Origin: Siphonodentalium dalli
Taxonomy: Eukaryota; Mollusca; Scaphopoda; Gadilida; Siphonodentaliidae
Reading direction: 5' to 3'
DNA: 64,000 nt
NCBI GenBank assembly: GCA_032622095.1
Contig: CP136068.1
Coordinates: 124,687,989 to 124,751,988 of the forward strand
Shown: in pieces, positions 54,901 through 56,533 of the stretch
Position numbering within the stretch: the stretch's first letter is position 1
Layout: each line of letters begins with the position of its first letter
Notes under the pieces: model-generated
Told to the model about the DNA's origin: nothing
Seen by the model: the letters and a program-made list of their open reading frames with translations, nothing else
The model's database searches: none
Translations under genes and position numbers: made by a program

Positions 54901-56533
54901 GCCTTTTATAATCAGGATGGATTATGACACCTTGATTTTATGACAGTTTACCGGTGGGACGTACGTTGACTACTTAAAAGATTATCACACCTTGTCACCC
55001 GACAGATTAACCCTCAAACATATAATAGATCGTCTGACGGACGGTATTTAGACAATGGCCTCAATCAAGCCTCATTTATGGTGCCCTCTTTGTGTTTTTC
55101 AACATCATTCCAAGAACGGCAAGTACACCGCGGTCGAACGGCAAGTACACCGCGGCCGAACGGCAAGTACACCGCGGCCGAACGGCAACTACACCGCGGC
55201 CGAACGGCAAGTACACCGCGGCTGAACGGCAAGTACACCGCGGCCGAACTGCAATCAGCCGGTGGAACCGCGGTGTTGTTGCAGTTCGGCCGCGGTGGCA
55301 ACGCAAACCGCACCGCGGTTAAGTGGACACTTGTTTTGTCCAGCGGGGTATAATAACTGTCAAACTTTGATAATTATTCAATAAACCCGATGATATTATA
55401 TACCTGCCTGCAATTGGGAATTTGGTGGTTGAAAATTGGGAATAAAGGTGCCTTTTTCCCATTGGGAATGGGGCCGTTTACCGGACCCTGAGGACACCTA
55501 AAAAAATCCCTGTAACTCATCAAAATTACGACTGCAAAAGTATGTTGGGTAGTGAATGTTGCGCAAGCGATATATCGCCCACCCCAAATTGAAATTGCGC
55601 GGGCGACGCGCGAGCGATAAAATCGCTCGCGCCATATTGCCAGGCCTGTATCGGTAAGCTCCTCCCACAGCCAACCAATTAAAGCAGAGAATAAAATCTC
55701 ACAAACTAATCCTGGATGATTGACAGATGTACCGGTATTTCGACGTGGATCGACGCATGACTTTCAAGTTTTTTTATGTTTGACAACAAAGTTCCATTAA
55801 AATCTTCATTAGATAGTTGAAACAGTGGGGTTAAATATAAATGTGATTCGTCATATAATGACCTTAAAGCCGATATTATGTACGGATTTAAATTTCCTTT
55901 AATTAAAAATACTAACCTTCGTATATTTCTACTATAATAAAAAACATGTTTTAAACTCGACAAAAAAGACGATACAAACCAGAAATCTAACTTGCCGTTC
56001 GGCCGCGGTGTACTTGCCGTTCGACCGCGGTTACACAACCGCGGCCGAACATCAAGTACACCGGCAGTGGACACTTGTTTTGTCCAGCGGGGTATACTAT
56101 AACACATGATTAAGAAAACGACCCCATCATCGTCACTGGGACCATGGGACGTCTTCGGTACTCACAGAATTCCCAGACCCGTTTACAAATTACAATACAA
56201 ATTTATGCTACGCAAATTATGCAATTATGTAAAACACATTACGAAAACGACCCCATCACCGTCACTGGGACCATGGGACGTCTACTGTACTCACAGAATT
56301 CCCAGACCCGTTTGGCGTTTACAAATTACAATACAAATTTATGCTGCGCAATTATGTGCGCAATTTCACACTTATAAAGGCGTAATGGTAATCTATAACA
56401 GTGCTCCGATATAGATAATCTATTGTTTGGTTGGTCTGACATTGTGTCAACTTATAAAAGAGACATTTAACCTGTATAAATGAGATATTATTAACAACAA
56501 ACCTTCGTGCGTTCGAGCTTGTTTAGTCGCCAT
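721..56533 (-). CDS. SF3B1: SF3B1, splicing factor 3B subunit 1 (17 exons, 3' end outside window)
   Basis: SF3B1 is the HEAT-repeat scaffold of the SF3b part of U2 snRNP in the nucleus; it clamps the branch-point helix during 3' splice-site recognition. Seventeen exons join without a frame break into 1,132 codons plus 2 bases (join 721-906, 2218-2396, 5117-5299, 6213-6434, 8199-8471, 9467-9612, 12650-12920, 13734-14000, 14578-14679, 18044-18244, 18672-19105, 24994-25405, 26337-26419, 33949-34066, 36828-36911, 43139-43344, 56503-56533). Domains in order: acidic and basic N-terminus (1-174), TP-rich linker with seven U2AF-homology-ligand tryptophans (W214, W231, W243, W267, W301, W319, W348), p14-binding segment (about 420-470), HEAT repeats from about 520. 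Against human numbering the offset is +44 from about residue 666 on. The cancer hot-spot positions E622, R625, H662, K666, K700 and G742 are all unchanged (E666, R669, H706, K710, K744, G786), as are the pladienolide-pocket residues K1071, R1074 and V1078 (K1115, R1118, V1122). All introns are GT-AG. About 215 C-terminal residues lie beyond position 1. Confidence 0.97.
1185..1385 (+). repeat. Single CATAACTC-type module, diverged
   Basis: CAGACGGAACAAAAATTCGA, CATACCAAATTTCAATCC and ACGAACAGACGTCGAGACGG follow the order of parts in the array modules; the CATAACTC core is lost. Confidence 0.45.
1691..1903. mobile_element. Tc1/mariner-like palindrome
   Basis: A near-perfect palindrome with arms of about 105 bp, ends CAGTAATGCTCTAAGTAATC, with TA on both sides. 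It is non-coding. CAGT ends with a TA duplication fit a Tc1/mariner MITE. Confidence 0.75.
2218..2396 (-). CDS. SF3B1: SF3B1 exon 16, HEAT repeats
   Basis: Residues 1012-1070 plus two bases. It encodes [38 protein letters not shown] and then [15 protein letters not shown]. The reverse strand carries the coding sequence, so this exon is easily missed. Acceptor TTTCAG|GAAAAG, donor AACAG|GTGAGC, phase 2, joining exon 17 as AG|G (Arg). Confidence 0.96.
2487..2874. repeat. Family-A foldback element
   Basis: Hairpin arms CAGAATGAGGTCCCCAGAGG and its reverse around GATGCTATCCCGCATAGCGG, then a linker and a terminal TGACAGGCACACTAA. Ends share GCCT(G/T)(G)A(A/G)TTTAGTGTGCC. This is the longer, composite form of the family. 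Confidence 0.75.
3335..3445. repeat. Family-A hairpin
   Basis: Arms AGGTCCCCAGAGGGTGAATT and reverse around a short loop (GATGCTTGCCTG). Confidence 0.75.
3541..3714. repeat. Palindromic MITE of about 170 bp
   Basis: Arms AGAGTAATCAATTGGTTCCG and GGCGAGAGAC mirror the right side around ACGAGTACGCGTTAGCGC. Unique in this window. Confidence 0.75.
3937..4951. mobile_element. Inverted-repeat element of about 1 kb
   Basis: Left end TTAGGCCAAACTTTTTTATT and GCTTTACGGATTTT match the right end in reverse (AATAAAAAAGTTTGGCCTTA, ATCCGTAAAGC). It is non-coding and includes a hairpin at 4345-4420 (GAAATGTTCAGATAATAAGT). Confidence 0.55.
5117..5299 (-). CDS. SF3B1: SF3B1 exon 15, HEAT repeats
   Basis: Residues 951-1011, [20 protein letters not shown] through [10 protein letters not shown]. 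Acceptor TTTTCAG|GATGTT, donor CAAGAG|GTAATT, phase 0. Confidence 0.97.
5300..6212 (-). other. Intron 14 of SF3B1
   Basis: It contains one family-E element (5356-5721). Positions 5722-6212 are AT-rich with no recognised feature. Confidence 0.8.
5356..5721. mobile_element. Family-E element, TTAA-ended
   Basis: Ends TTAAAGATACATAATCCG and, in reverse, TTAAGGATACACAATC. The interior has TTGGCTTCGGG and AGCTCAGAGT(T/G)ATCAGATAT. Confidence 0.65.
6213..6434 (-). CDS. SF3B1: SF3B1 exon 14, HEAT repeats
   Basis: Residues 877-950, [20 protein letters not shown] through [11 protein letters not shown]. Acceptor TTTGCAG|CTGGTA, donor CAAGAG|GTAAGT. Human has QEQTTEDSVML at the join; here exons 14 and 15 give QEQTQEDVVML. 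Confidence 0.97.
6784..6925. mobile_element. P2 MITE, partial
   Basis: Starts TTAACCCTTTCATGACTGGA with a hairpin TGCATTCTCTTATAGGG; the right terminus is missing. Confidence 0.6.
7915..8155. repeat. Family-A double hairpin
   Basis: Two family-A hairpins in series, with outer inverted ends AGTGTGCCTGTCATTTGCAG. The whole 240 bp can fold as one long stem. Confidence 0.8.
8199..8471 (-). CDS. SF3B1: SF3B1 exon 13, HEAT repeats
   Basis: Residues 786-876, [20 protein letters not shown] through [11 protein letters not shown]. Its first codon is the equivalent of human G742. Acceptor CCCAG|GGTTTG, donor AGACAG|GTCAGT, phase 0 on both sides. Confidence 0.97.
8472..9466 (-). other. Intron 12 of SF3B1
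   Basis: I recognise no repeat family or conserved sequence in this intron. The 138-codon minus-strand frame at 8569-8985 has no family resemblance. Confidence 0.7.
9467..9612 (-). CDS. SF3B1: SF3B1 exon 12, carries the K700 equivalent
   Basis: Residues 737-785: G then [20 protein letters not shown] through GIRQHRGK. K744 corresponds to human K700, the most frequent somatic hot spot. Acceptor ATTACAG|GTTTGATT joins as G|GT, donor GGAAAG|GTAATA. Confidence 0.97.
9613..12649 (-). other. Intron 11 of SF3B1
   Basis: It contains a mariner-like palindrome (10627-10840), a small cluster of three copies of GCGATACA(G/A)GCGCG (11090, 11190, 11332) and a 110-bp hairpin with arms GTTTTTGAGTGGAT (12095-12205). 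The rest is AT-rich without recognised features. Confidence 0.75.
10627..10840. mobile_element. Tc1/mariner-like palindrome
   Basis: Same family, arms CAGTAATGCTCTAAATAATC, TA on both sides. Confidence 0.8.
12650..12920 (-). CDS. SF3B1: SF3B1 exon 11, HEAT repeats with hot-spot residues
   Basis: Residues 647-736 plus one base, [20 protein letters not shown] through RSLVEIIEH. It holds the equivalents of human E622, Y623, R625, N626, H662, T663 and K666 (E666, Y667, R669, N670, H706, T707, K710), all unchanged. Acceptor CTACAG|GCTGCC, donor GAGCATG|GTAAGA, phase 1. Confidence 0.97.
12921..13733 (-). other. Intron 10 of SF3B1
   Basis: It contains a family-G inverted-repeat element (about 12965-13215). 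The remainder has no recognised feature. Confidence 0.8.
12965..13215. mobile_element. Family-G foldback element, left end missing
   Basis: Inner arms GGATTAGTGCAAAATACACT and reverse; right end ATTTAGTGTACAGTACCCCT then TTAA. Confidence 0.65.
13734..14000 (-). CDS. SF3B1: SF3B1 exon 10, HEAT repeats
   Basis: Residues 558-646, from [20 protein letters not shown] to [11 protein letters not shown], one of the most conserved stretches of the family (one residue differs from human as I recall it). Acceptor GACAG|GCTGCT, donor GCCAAG|GTTAGT, phase 0. Confidence 0.97.
14001..14577 (-). other. Intron 9 of SF3B1
   Basis: It holds one family-A hairpin (14368-14543) that ends 34 bases inside the intron from the exon 9 donor. 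Nothing else is recognised. Confidence 0.8.
14368..14543. repeat. Family-A hairpin beside exon 9 donor
   Basis: Outer arms AAGCCTTGAAATAGTGTGTC and reverse, inner arms GAATTTGGTGATGCTA. It ends 34 bases downstream of the exon 9 donor. Confidence 0.8.
14578..14679 (-). CDS. SF3B1: SF3B1 exon 9
   Basis: Residues 524-557: [20 protein letters not shown] then [14 protein letters not shown], nearly identical to human. Acceptor TTGCAG|GTTGAA, donor AGAAAG|GTCAGT. The 51 bases spanning the acceptor are repeated twice more upstream (see the repeat at 14673-14790), so two decoy copies of the acceptor precede it. Confidence 0.96.
14673..14790 (-). repeat. 51-bp triplication across the exon 9 acceptor
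   Basis: Copies start at + strand TTCAACCTGCAACAG positions 14674, 14725 and 14776 (the third reads GCAAAAG). Read in transcript sense, each copy has the polypyrimidine stretch and TTGCAG|GTTGAA, so two extra acceptor-like sites lie 51 and 102 bases upstream of the true one. Use of the first upstream copy would read GTTGAATCTTCATGTGGTTT then G-TAG in frame: a stop within 8 codons. Confidence 0.85.
14792..15253. mobile_element. Family-E element, TTAA-ended
   Basis: Collinear with 5356-5721, with extra interior sequence (CAAATTGCAGATGAAGATGG type). Its left TTAA sits at the end of the triplicated acceptor repeat. Confidence 0.65.
15410..15651. mobile_element. P2 MITE
   Basis: Two palindromic hairpins (GTGCATTCTCTTATATATGT and reverse), ending AGTCATGGAAGGGTTAA. 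Confidence 0.7.
16478..17345 (+). repeat. Module array, 170-bp units
   Basis: Starts CAAGAGCATCGCTAGGGCGT. Units begin GTCAAATTCTAAGTCGAAAA at 16610, 16780, 16950 and 17120 (period 170). It ends GACGGACGGACAGACGGACG and TTTTTTCAAAAAGG. Same architecture as 39051-40341. Confidence 0.8.
17785..17905. repeat. Family-A hairpin, diverged
   Basis: ATTTGCAGAATAAGGTCCCA and the reverse-related CTCTGGGGGACCTCA around a GATGCT-like loop. Confidence 0.65.
18044..18244 (-). CDS. SF3B1: SF3B1 exon 8
   Basis: Residues 457-523: [20 protein letters not shown] through [12 protein letters not shown], nearly as in human [20 protein letters not shown]. Acceptor TTTCAG|GTTCTA, donor CTACTT|GTATGT, phase 0. The stretch [15 protein letters not shown] is more divergent, as it is between animal orthologs. 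Confidence 0.96.
18245..18671 (-). other. Intron 7 of SF3B1
   Basis: The shortest intron (427 bases). No repeat or other feature is recognised. Confidence 0.8.
18672..19105 (-). CDS. SF3B1: SF3B1 exon 7, end of TP linker and p14-binding start
   Basis: Residues 312-456. Acceptor ATTACAG|CCACTCC joins as G|CC (Ala). It encodes [16 protein letters not shown] and SRWDETPGA, then a Gly/Thr/Pro-rich stretch (about residues 353-410) longer than in human, then [11 protein letters not shown] and [19 protein letters not shown], the segment that in human leads into the SF3B6/p14 contact. The insertions here and in exon 6 account for much of the +44 length offset. Donor TACAAG|GTAATT. Confidence 0.96.
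19182..19605. repeat. Family-A composite element
   Basis: Two hairpins (19205-19297 and 19500-19590) flank a linker with GGGGATATAGAAACTGAACA. The same linker occurs at 25464-25893, and a related linker at 2487-2874. Confidence 0.75.
19686..20456 (+). repeat. Module array, third sequence type
   Basis: Starts CTAGAGGTGTGACTGTCCC. Three units share GGATAACTCC, GACGTCATAATCGCA and GGTGCACAGGTTCCCATGG. It ends GGACGGACGACGCCGACGGA and a hairpin CCCCCCTAACTTCGTTGCGG. Confidence 0.75.
20478..20615. mobile_element. P2 MITE, short form
   Basis: From AACCCTTCTATTACTGGAGC to CGTCATAAAATGGTTAA, with one hairpin. Confidence 0.6.
20679..21033. mobile_element. P1 MITE (piggyBac-like ends)
   Basis: Starts TTAACCCTTTACCCAACA and ends TGTTGGGTAAAGGGTTAA. 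The interior has paired hairpins TGCATTCTCTTATATATGCG. TTAA edges and a CCC start fit a piggyBac-type MITE. Confidence 0.7.
21058..21192. repeat. Family-A hairpin
   Basis: GCAGAATGAGGTTCCCAGAG and a reverse arm around GATGCTATCTCACATATCGG; the linker continues to about 21310. Confidence 0.75.
21390..24770 (+). repeat. 3.3-kb array of 155-175-bp units
   Basis: About 18 units, each with AAAATCCAAGATGGCCACCA, GGCCATGTTTTTTGGCC and CCAAAATGACTCGTTCCCAT. GACTCGTT-type marks fall at 21621, 21796, 21961, 22126, 22281, 22445, 22609 and 22929. It ends GACGGACACACAGACACACA and CCATGGCAATAGCTCA. The left limit is approximate. A hAT-like element splits it. Confidence 0.8.
23035..23902. mobile_element. 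hAT-like element H4 inside the array
   Basis: Ends CAGGGTTCGTACACC and (reverse) CAGGGTGTACTGG, with a 6-bp direct repeat GATTTA on both sides (23029-23034, 23903-23908). The array unit is restored if it is removed. It contains a TTAGGGTTAGGGCTAGGG stretch and a 33-bp repeat ACTCTACTCGATCCCAGGTT. Confidence 0.7.
24780..24925. repeat. Family-A hairpin
   Basis: AGCAGAATGAGGTCCCTAGA through CTGGGGACACCATTCTGC, followed by TGACAGGCACCTTATTCTCA. It lies 69 bases past the exon 6 donor. Confidence 0.75.
24994..25405 (-). CDS. SF3B1: SF3B1 exon 6, TP-rich linker with UHM-ligand motifs
   Basis: Residues 175-311 plus one base. It begins [16 protein letters not shown], matching human [16 protein letters not shown]. 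It has five tryptophan motifs of the U2AF-ligand type ([33 protein letters not shown]) set in repeated TPG and TP dipeptides. In the human protein such TP sites are CDK substrates and the tryptophans bind UHM proteins (known for the family). Acceptor TTTCAG|CGG, donor GAGGAG|GTAATG, phase 1 at the 3' end. Confidence 0.96.
25464..25893. repeat. Family-A composite element
   Basis: Two hairpins with the GGGGATATAGAAA linker, nearly collinear with 19182-19605. Confidence 0.75.
26150..26320 (+). repeat. Single CATAACTC module
   Basis: AAAAAGGGCCATAACTCAGT, GACCATATTCAAACCTGAAC and ATTCCAAATCCCATGGAA. One unit without an array. Confidence 0.55.
26337..26419 (-). CDS. SF3B1: SF3B1 exon 5
   Basis: Residues 147-174: [20 protein letters not shown] then DQQLTREQ, aligned to human [27 protein letters not shown]. 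Acceptor TTATAG|GCGGT (phase 1), donor GAACAG|GTTAGT (phase 0). A short exon, clear by homology. Confidence 0.94.
26568..26815. mobile_element. P2 MITE
   Basis: TTAACACTTTCATGACAGAA to TTTCATGAAAGGGTTAA, two hairpins, TTAA at both edges. Confidence 0.75.
28074..28325. repeat. Family-A double hairpin
   Basis: Outer arms AAGCCTTGAAATAGGGTGTC and reverse (28298-28320); the two inner hairpins are almost perfect copies of each other. Confidence 0.8.
28775..28941. mobile_element. P2 MITE, deleted form
   Basis: TTGACCCTTTCATGATGGGA to CCAGTCATGAAAGGGTTA; the hairpin arms are partly lost. Confidence 0.65.
30837..31090. mobile_element. P2 MITE
   Basis: TTAACACTTCCATGACTGGA to AGTCATGAAAGGGTTAA, two hairpins, TTAA edges. 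Confidence 0.75.
31964..32174. mobile_element. Tc1/mariner-like palindrome
   Basis: Same family. The loop end carries GTGGCCATTCATTGG instead of GTTGCCATTCATCGG; the right end is slightly eroded. Confidence 0.75.
32289..32690. repeat. Tandem duplication of about 200 bp
   Basis: CCAATGAAATTC(A/T)ATCAGC through TTCACGATGGGTAGAGCA occurs twice in direct order, with few differences. Confidence 0.8.
32925..33234. mobile_element. Family-G foldback element, complete
   Basis: TTAAAGAGGTTTGTACACTA to TAGTGTACAGTACCCCTTTA; arms of about 140 bp with TTAA at both edges. The right TTAA is shared with a P1 element. Confidence 0.75.
33231..33634. mobile_element. P1 MITE
   Basis: 404 bp, TTAACCCTTTACCCAACA to its reverse. 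Its left TTAA is also the right TTAA of the adjoining family-G element. Confidence 0.75.
33949..34066 (-). CDS. SF3B1: SF3B1 exon 4
   Basis: Residues 108-146 plus one base. It encodes [20 protein letters not shown] and then [19 protein letters not shown], close to human YDPFAEHRPPK...RRTMIISPERLDPFADGG. Two donors lie 4 bases apart, GATG|GTGGGT and GATGGTGG|GTATTT. Only the first keeps the frame: it joins as GAT G|GC GGT AAA to give DGGK, as in human. The second would read GGG CGG TAA and stop. Confidence 0.95.
34115..34405 (-). mobile_element. tRNA-like SINE with (ATT)n tail
   Basis: On the minus strand it begins near TTCGGTAGCCCAGTGGTTAC, which resembles a tRNA-type box A, and ends with AGTGCTATATAAACACCACT then (ATT)n. 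A clear box B is not seen. The 3' end style suggests mobilisation by a LINE. It could instead be a LINE 3' fragment. Confidence 0.5.
34528..34982. mobile_element. Family-E element, TTAA-ended
   Basis: TTAAAGATGCTTTATCCG to GAGTACCTTAA, collinear with the copy at 14792. Confidence 0.65.
35097..35990. mobile_element. hAT-like element H5
   Basis: Ends CAGGGTTCATACACCTAG and GTGTACGAACCCTG (reverse related to H4), with TCTCC directly repeated outside (35092-35096, 35991-35995). Many copies of CCATAACTTTTCCA and TTTTCAAGACTTT lie near both ends. No transposase. Confidence 0.7.
36419..36807. mobile_element. P1 MITE next to exon 3 donor
   Basis: 389 bp, with ends TTAACCCTTCACCCAACA and TTGTTGGGTAAAGGGTTAA. 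It lies 20 bases downstream of the exon 3 donor in transcript order and contains two long hairpins. Confidence 0.75.
36828..36911 (-). CDS. SF3B1: SF3B1 exon 3
   Basis: Residues 80-107 (28 codons). Acceptor TTTTCAG|GATGAG, donor GATAAG|GTTTGT, phase 0 on both sides. It encodes [20 protein letters not shown] and then LNDTANDK, aligned to the human DDDDDYSS...APVALLNDIP segment. The exon is short and diverged but has correct splice sites and phase, and it fills the gap between exons 2 and 4. A P1 MITE ends 20 bases past its donor. Confidence 0.88.
36954..37057. mobile_element. Tc1/mariner-like palindrome, one arm only
   Basis: A single arm from CAGTAATGCCCTAAAAAATC to the centre GGAAAGCTCTC; the second arm is missing. 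Confidence 0.75.
37187..37460. repeat. Family-A element, degraded
   Basis: A half hairpin at 37187-37230 (GCTAGCATCACTAAATTCAC), the usual linker, and a broken end at 37440-37458 (GCAGAATGAGGTCCGCAGAG). Confidence 0.65.
38909..40601. mobile_element. P1 MITE split by a tandem-module element
   Basis: The left half (38909-39050) and right half (40342-40601) join into a normal P1 when 39051-40341 is removed. The junction lies in an A-run that is intact in the copy at 36419-36807. Confidence 0.75.
39051..40341 (+). mobile_element. CAAGAG-type element with six 161-163-bp tandem modules
   Basis: Starts CAAGAGGTGGCATCAGAG. Modules begin AAAATGACTAATTAAGGGCC at 39161, 39322, 39485, 39646, 39807 and 39968; the element ends with CCGCCCGCCCGCCC and GTTTTGAAAAAAAACTTGAC. 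Each module holds CCATAACTCTATCAAATTTT and ACCAAATTT(C/T)AA. Family unnamed by me; similar repeats are common in molluscs as I recall. Confidence 0.75.
40990..41830 (+). repeat. Modules of the CATAACTC type, degraded
   Basis: Three modules with AACCCATATTCGAACT (41056, 41500, 41647) and ACCAAATT(T/A)GGTT, ending CAGACAGACAGACGCACGCA. Related to 16478-17345. Confidence 0.7.
42540..42765. repeat. Cluster of AACGCGGTC-type motifs
   Basis: At least six copies of (A)ACGCGGTC or variants, partly in a 24-bp period (GCGGTCTGCGTTAAACTTCA), ending GATCACGTTAAAAGGGACAC. A related stretch with AACGCGGTCGGCATGACCGT lies at 37466. They may be the ends of one old element. Confidence 0.5.
42910..43105. mobile_element. 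P2 MITE next to exon 2 donor
   Basis: TTAATTCTTCATGACTGGTG to CCAGTCATAAAAGGGTTGA. It ends 33 bases downstream of the exon 2 donor in transcript order. Confidence 0.65.
43139..43344 (-). CDS. SF3B1: SF3B1 exon 2
   Basis: Residues 11-79. It starts after acceptor CTTATAG at 43345 and ends GAACAGGAT|GTGAGT. It holds [15 protein letters not shown], matching human IEAQIREIQGKKAAL, and then YDTDIYG and YADYVTSIA, matching human YDQEIYG and FAGYVTSIA. The stretch around residues 30-40 is rich in Glu, Ala and Gly and is longer than in human. Confidence 0.95.
43503..43521 (+). repeat. Poly-G tract
   Basis: An uninterrupted run of about 19 G (poly-C in the SF3B1 transcript), 160 bases upstream of the exon 2 acceptor in transcript order. 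Confidence 0.8.
44625..44665. repeat. CCGCGG subterminal repeats, T2 left remnant
   Basis: About two units of the form TTCGGCCGCGGTGTACTTGC, the reverse of the array at 55117-55325. Confidence 0.7.
44882..47238. mobile_element. piggyBac-like insertion in T2
   Basis: It interrupts family T precisely: T1 reads GCTCCCGCTGATAATTATTAGG where T2 reads CCGCTG|TTAACCC...GGGTTAA|TTATTAGG. TTAA at both edges with CCCTTTA termini fits piggyBac-type insertion. No transposase frame is left. A hAT-like element (45358-45995) is nested inside. Confidence 0.6.
45358..45995. mobile_element. hAT-like element H3
   Basis: Termini CAGGGTTTCCGCTA and TAGCGGAAACCCTG form a perfect 14-bp inverted repeat. The flanking direct repeat is CAATATC (45351-45357 and 45996-46002), 7 bp, or 8 bp with one mismatch. 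It is 638 bp and non-coding. CAGGG ends and a 7-8-bp duplication fit the hAT superfamily. Confidence 0.75.
48998..49557. mobile_element. Extra segment in T2 relative to T1
   Basis: T2 departs from T1 after ATAGCAACTCT and returns at TCTCGGTTATG. The segment begins AAGGCCAAACAAAATTAATG, similar in style to the end of the element at 3937-4951, and contains an inverted pair (TTTAAATGCGTCTTGGGAAA at 49392, GACGCGTCTTACAC at 49513). It is probably another insertion with eroded ends. Confidence 0.4.
51048..51075 (+). repeat. Poly-G tract of 28 bases
   Basis: An unbroken run of 28 G inside H2. It is a likely site of length error and a possible G-quadruplex on the + strand. Confidence 0.85.
51586..51756. 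repeat. 22-bp CCGCGG subterminal array, T1 left end
   Basis: Tandem units GGCCGAACGGCAAGTACACC carrying CCGCGG, about seven copies. The first two are in the opposite orientation, so the array itself folds back. It explains the overlapping spurious frames rich in Arg, Cys and Ser. Confidence 0.85.
53388..54319. mobile_element. MULE-like element, copy 1, 9-bp target duplication
   Basis: The element (932 bp) is flanked by a perfect 9-bp direct repeat GATTATGAC (53379-53387 and 54320-54328). Its ends TAGTCC...GGACTA form an inverted repeat of about 45 bp with few differences (AGTCTTCTCGTACTAAAACC, GCTAAGATATTGGGATGG). Copy T2 has the empty site. A 9-bp duplication with long TIRs is typical of Mutator-like elements (family knowledge). 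It is non-autonomous. Confidence 0.75.
55117..55325. repeat. 22-bp CCGCGG subterminal array, T1 right end
   Basis: Six near-identical units CGAACGGCAAGTACACCGCG, followed by degenerate units to 55325 next to the terminal motif. Confidence 0.85.
55985..56065. repeat. 22-bp CCGCGG subterminal array, T2 right end
   Basis: About four units in mixed orientation, just inside the T2 right terminus. They are homologous to the T1 left end, including the adjoining AGAAATCTAACTTGCCG stretch. Confidence 0.75.
56115..56370. repeat. Tandem duplication of about 129 bp near exon 1
   Basis: Two direct copies starting AAAACGACCCCATCA (56115 and 56244), each with GGGACCATGGGACGTCT and ACAGAATTCCCAGACCCG. It lies in intron 1, 130 bases from the exon 1 donor. 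Function unknown. Confidence 0.8.
56503..56533 (-). CDS. SF3B1: SF3B1 coding exon 1
   Basis: A 31-base coding exon, residues [10 protein letters not shown] plus the first base of codon 11. It matches the human start MAKIAKTHE in length and spacing. The ATG has A at -3 and G at +4, a strong start context. The donor reads CACGAAG|GTTTGTT, phase 1, and joins exon 2 as G|AG to give Glu. It is too short to stand out as an open frame; the phase match and the HE(E/D)IE(E/A)Q junction support it. An out-of-frame ATG begins at 56556, 23 bases upstream. Confidence 0.9.

Larger units (their letters stand above)
51555..55350 (+). mobile_element. Family-T element, copy T1, both ends present
   Basis: Both termini carry TACCCCGCTGGACAAAACAA (right end in reverse), with TA at the outer edge. 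Subterminal arrays of a 22-bp CCGCGG unit lie at 51586-51756 and 55117-55325. Interior 52095-55110 is the inverted counterpart of copy T2 (44665-49603), which creates a large inverted repeat in intron 1. Without the nested MULE it is about 2.86 kb. No protein-coding frame beyond about 100 codons. Confidence 0.75.
50729..55512. mobile_element. hAT-like element H2 inserted in H1
   Basis: Left end CAGGGATTTTT, right end AAAAAATCCCTG, with a 5-bp direct repeat TAACT outside (50724-50728 and 55513-55517). The subterminal stretches match inverted: GGGAATGGG(T/G)CC next to GGGAAAAA. Its interior includes a poly-G run (51048-51075) and the T1 element. No transposase frame. Confidence 0.65.
49604..55648. 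mobile_element. hAT-like element H1 inserted in T2
   Basis: It is bounded by a 6-bp direct repeat TATCGG (49598-49603 and 55649-55654). Ends are CAGTGCTGGC on the left and, in reverse, CAGGCCTGGC on the right (8 of 10 alike). Removing it restores the family-T sequence. Unique parts are 49604-50728 and 55518-55648; the rest is nested element H2. No transposase is seen. Confidence 0.6.
44620..56094 (-). mobile_element. Family-T element, copy T2, outermost in the nest, interrupted
   Basis: The right end (56094) has the terminal motif TACCCCGCTGGACAAAACAA in reverse, followed inward by 22-bp CCGCGG repeats. The left end keeps only two CCGCGG repeats (44625-44665) and lacks the terminal motif, so it is truncated. 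Interior sequence is continuous across three pieces: 44620-44881, 47239-49603 and 55649-56094. The join AAAATATCGG / TATCGGTAAGCTCC rebuilds the intact sequence seen in copy T1. There is no transposase-like frame, so it is non-autonomous. The superfamily is unknown to me. Confidence 0.7.
43345..56502 (-). other. Intron 1 of SF3B1 (13.2 kb)
   Basis: Donor GTTTGTT at 56502 and acceptor TTATAG ending at 43345. From about 44.6 to 56.1 kb it is one nest of DNA transposons (entries below). The proximal part holds a poly-G tract (about 43503-43521) and unrecognised sequence at 43660-44610. A 129-bp tandem duplication lies next to exon 1 (56115-56370). Confidence 0.85.

Noticed and set aside
44620-55260. 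The large inverted repeat of intron 1 as a single giant palindromic element
   Set aside because: Empty-site comparison shows two oppositely oriented copies of family T separated by later insertions, which explains the inverted repeat more simply.
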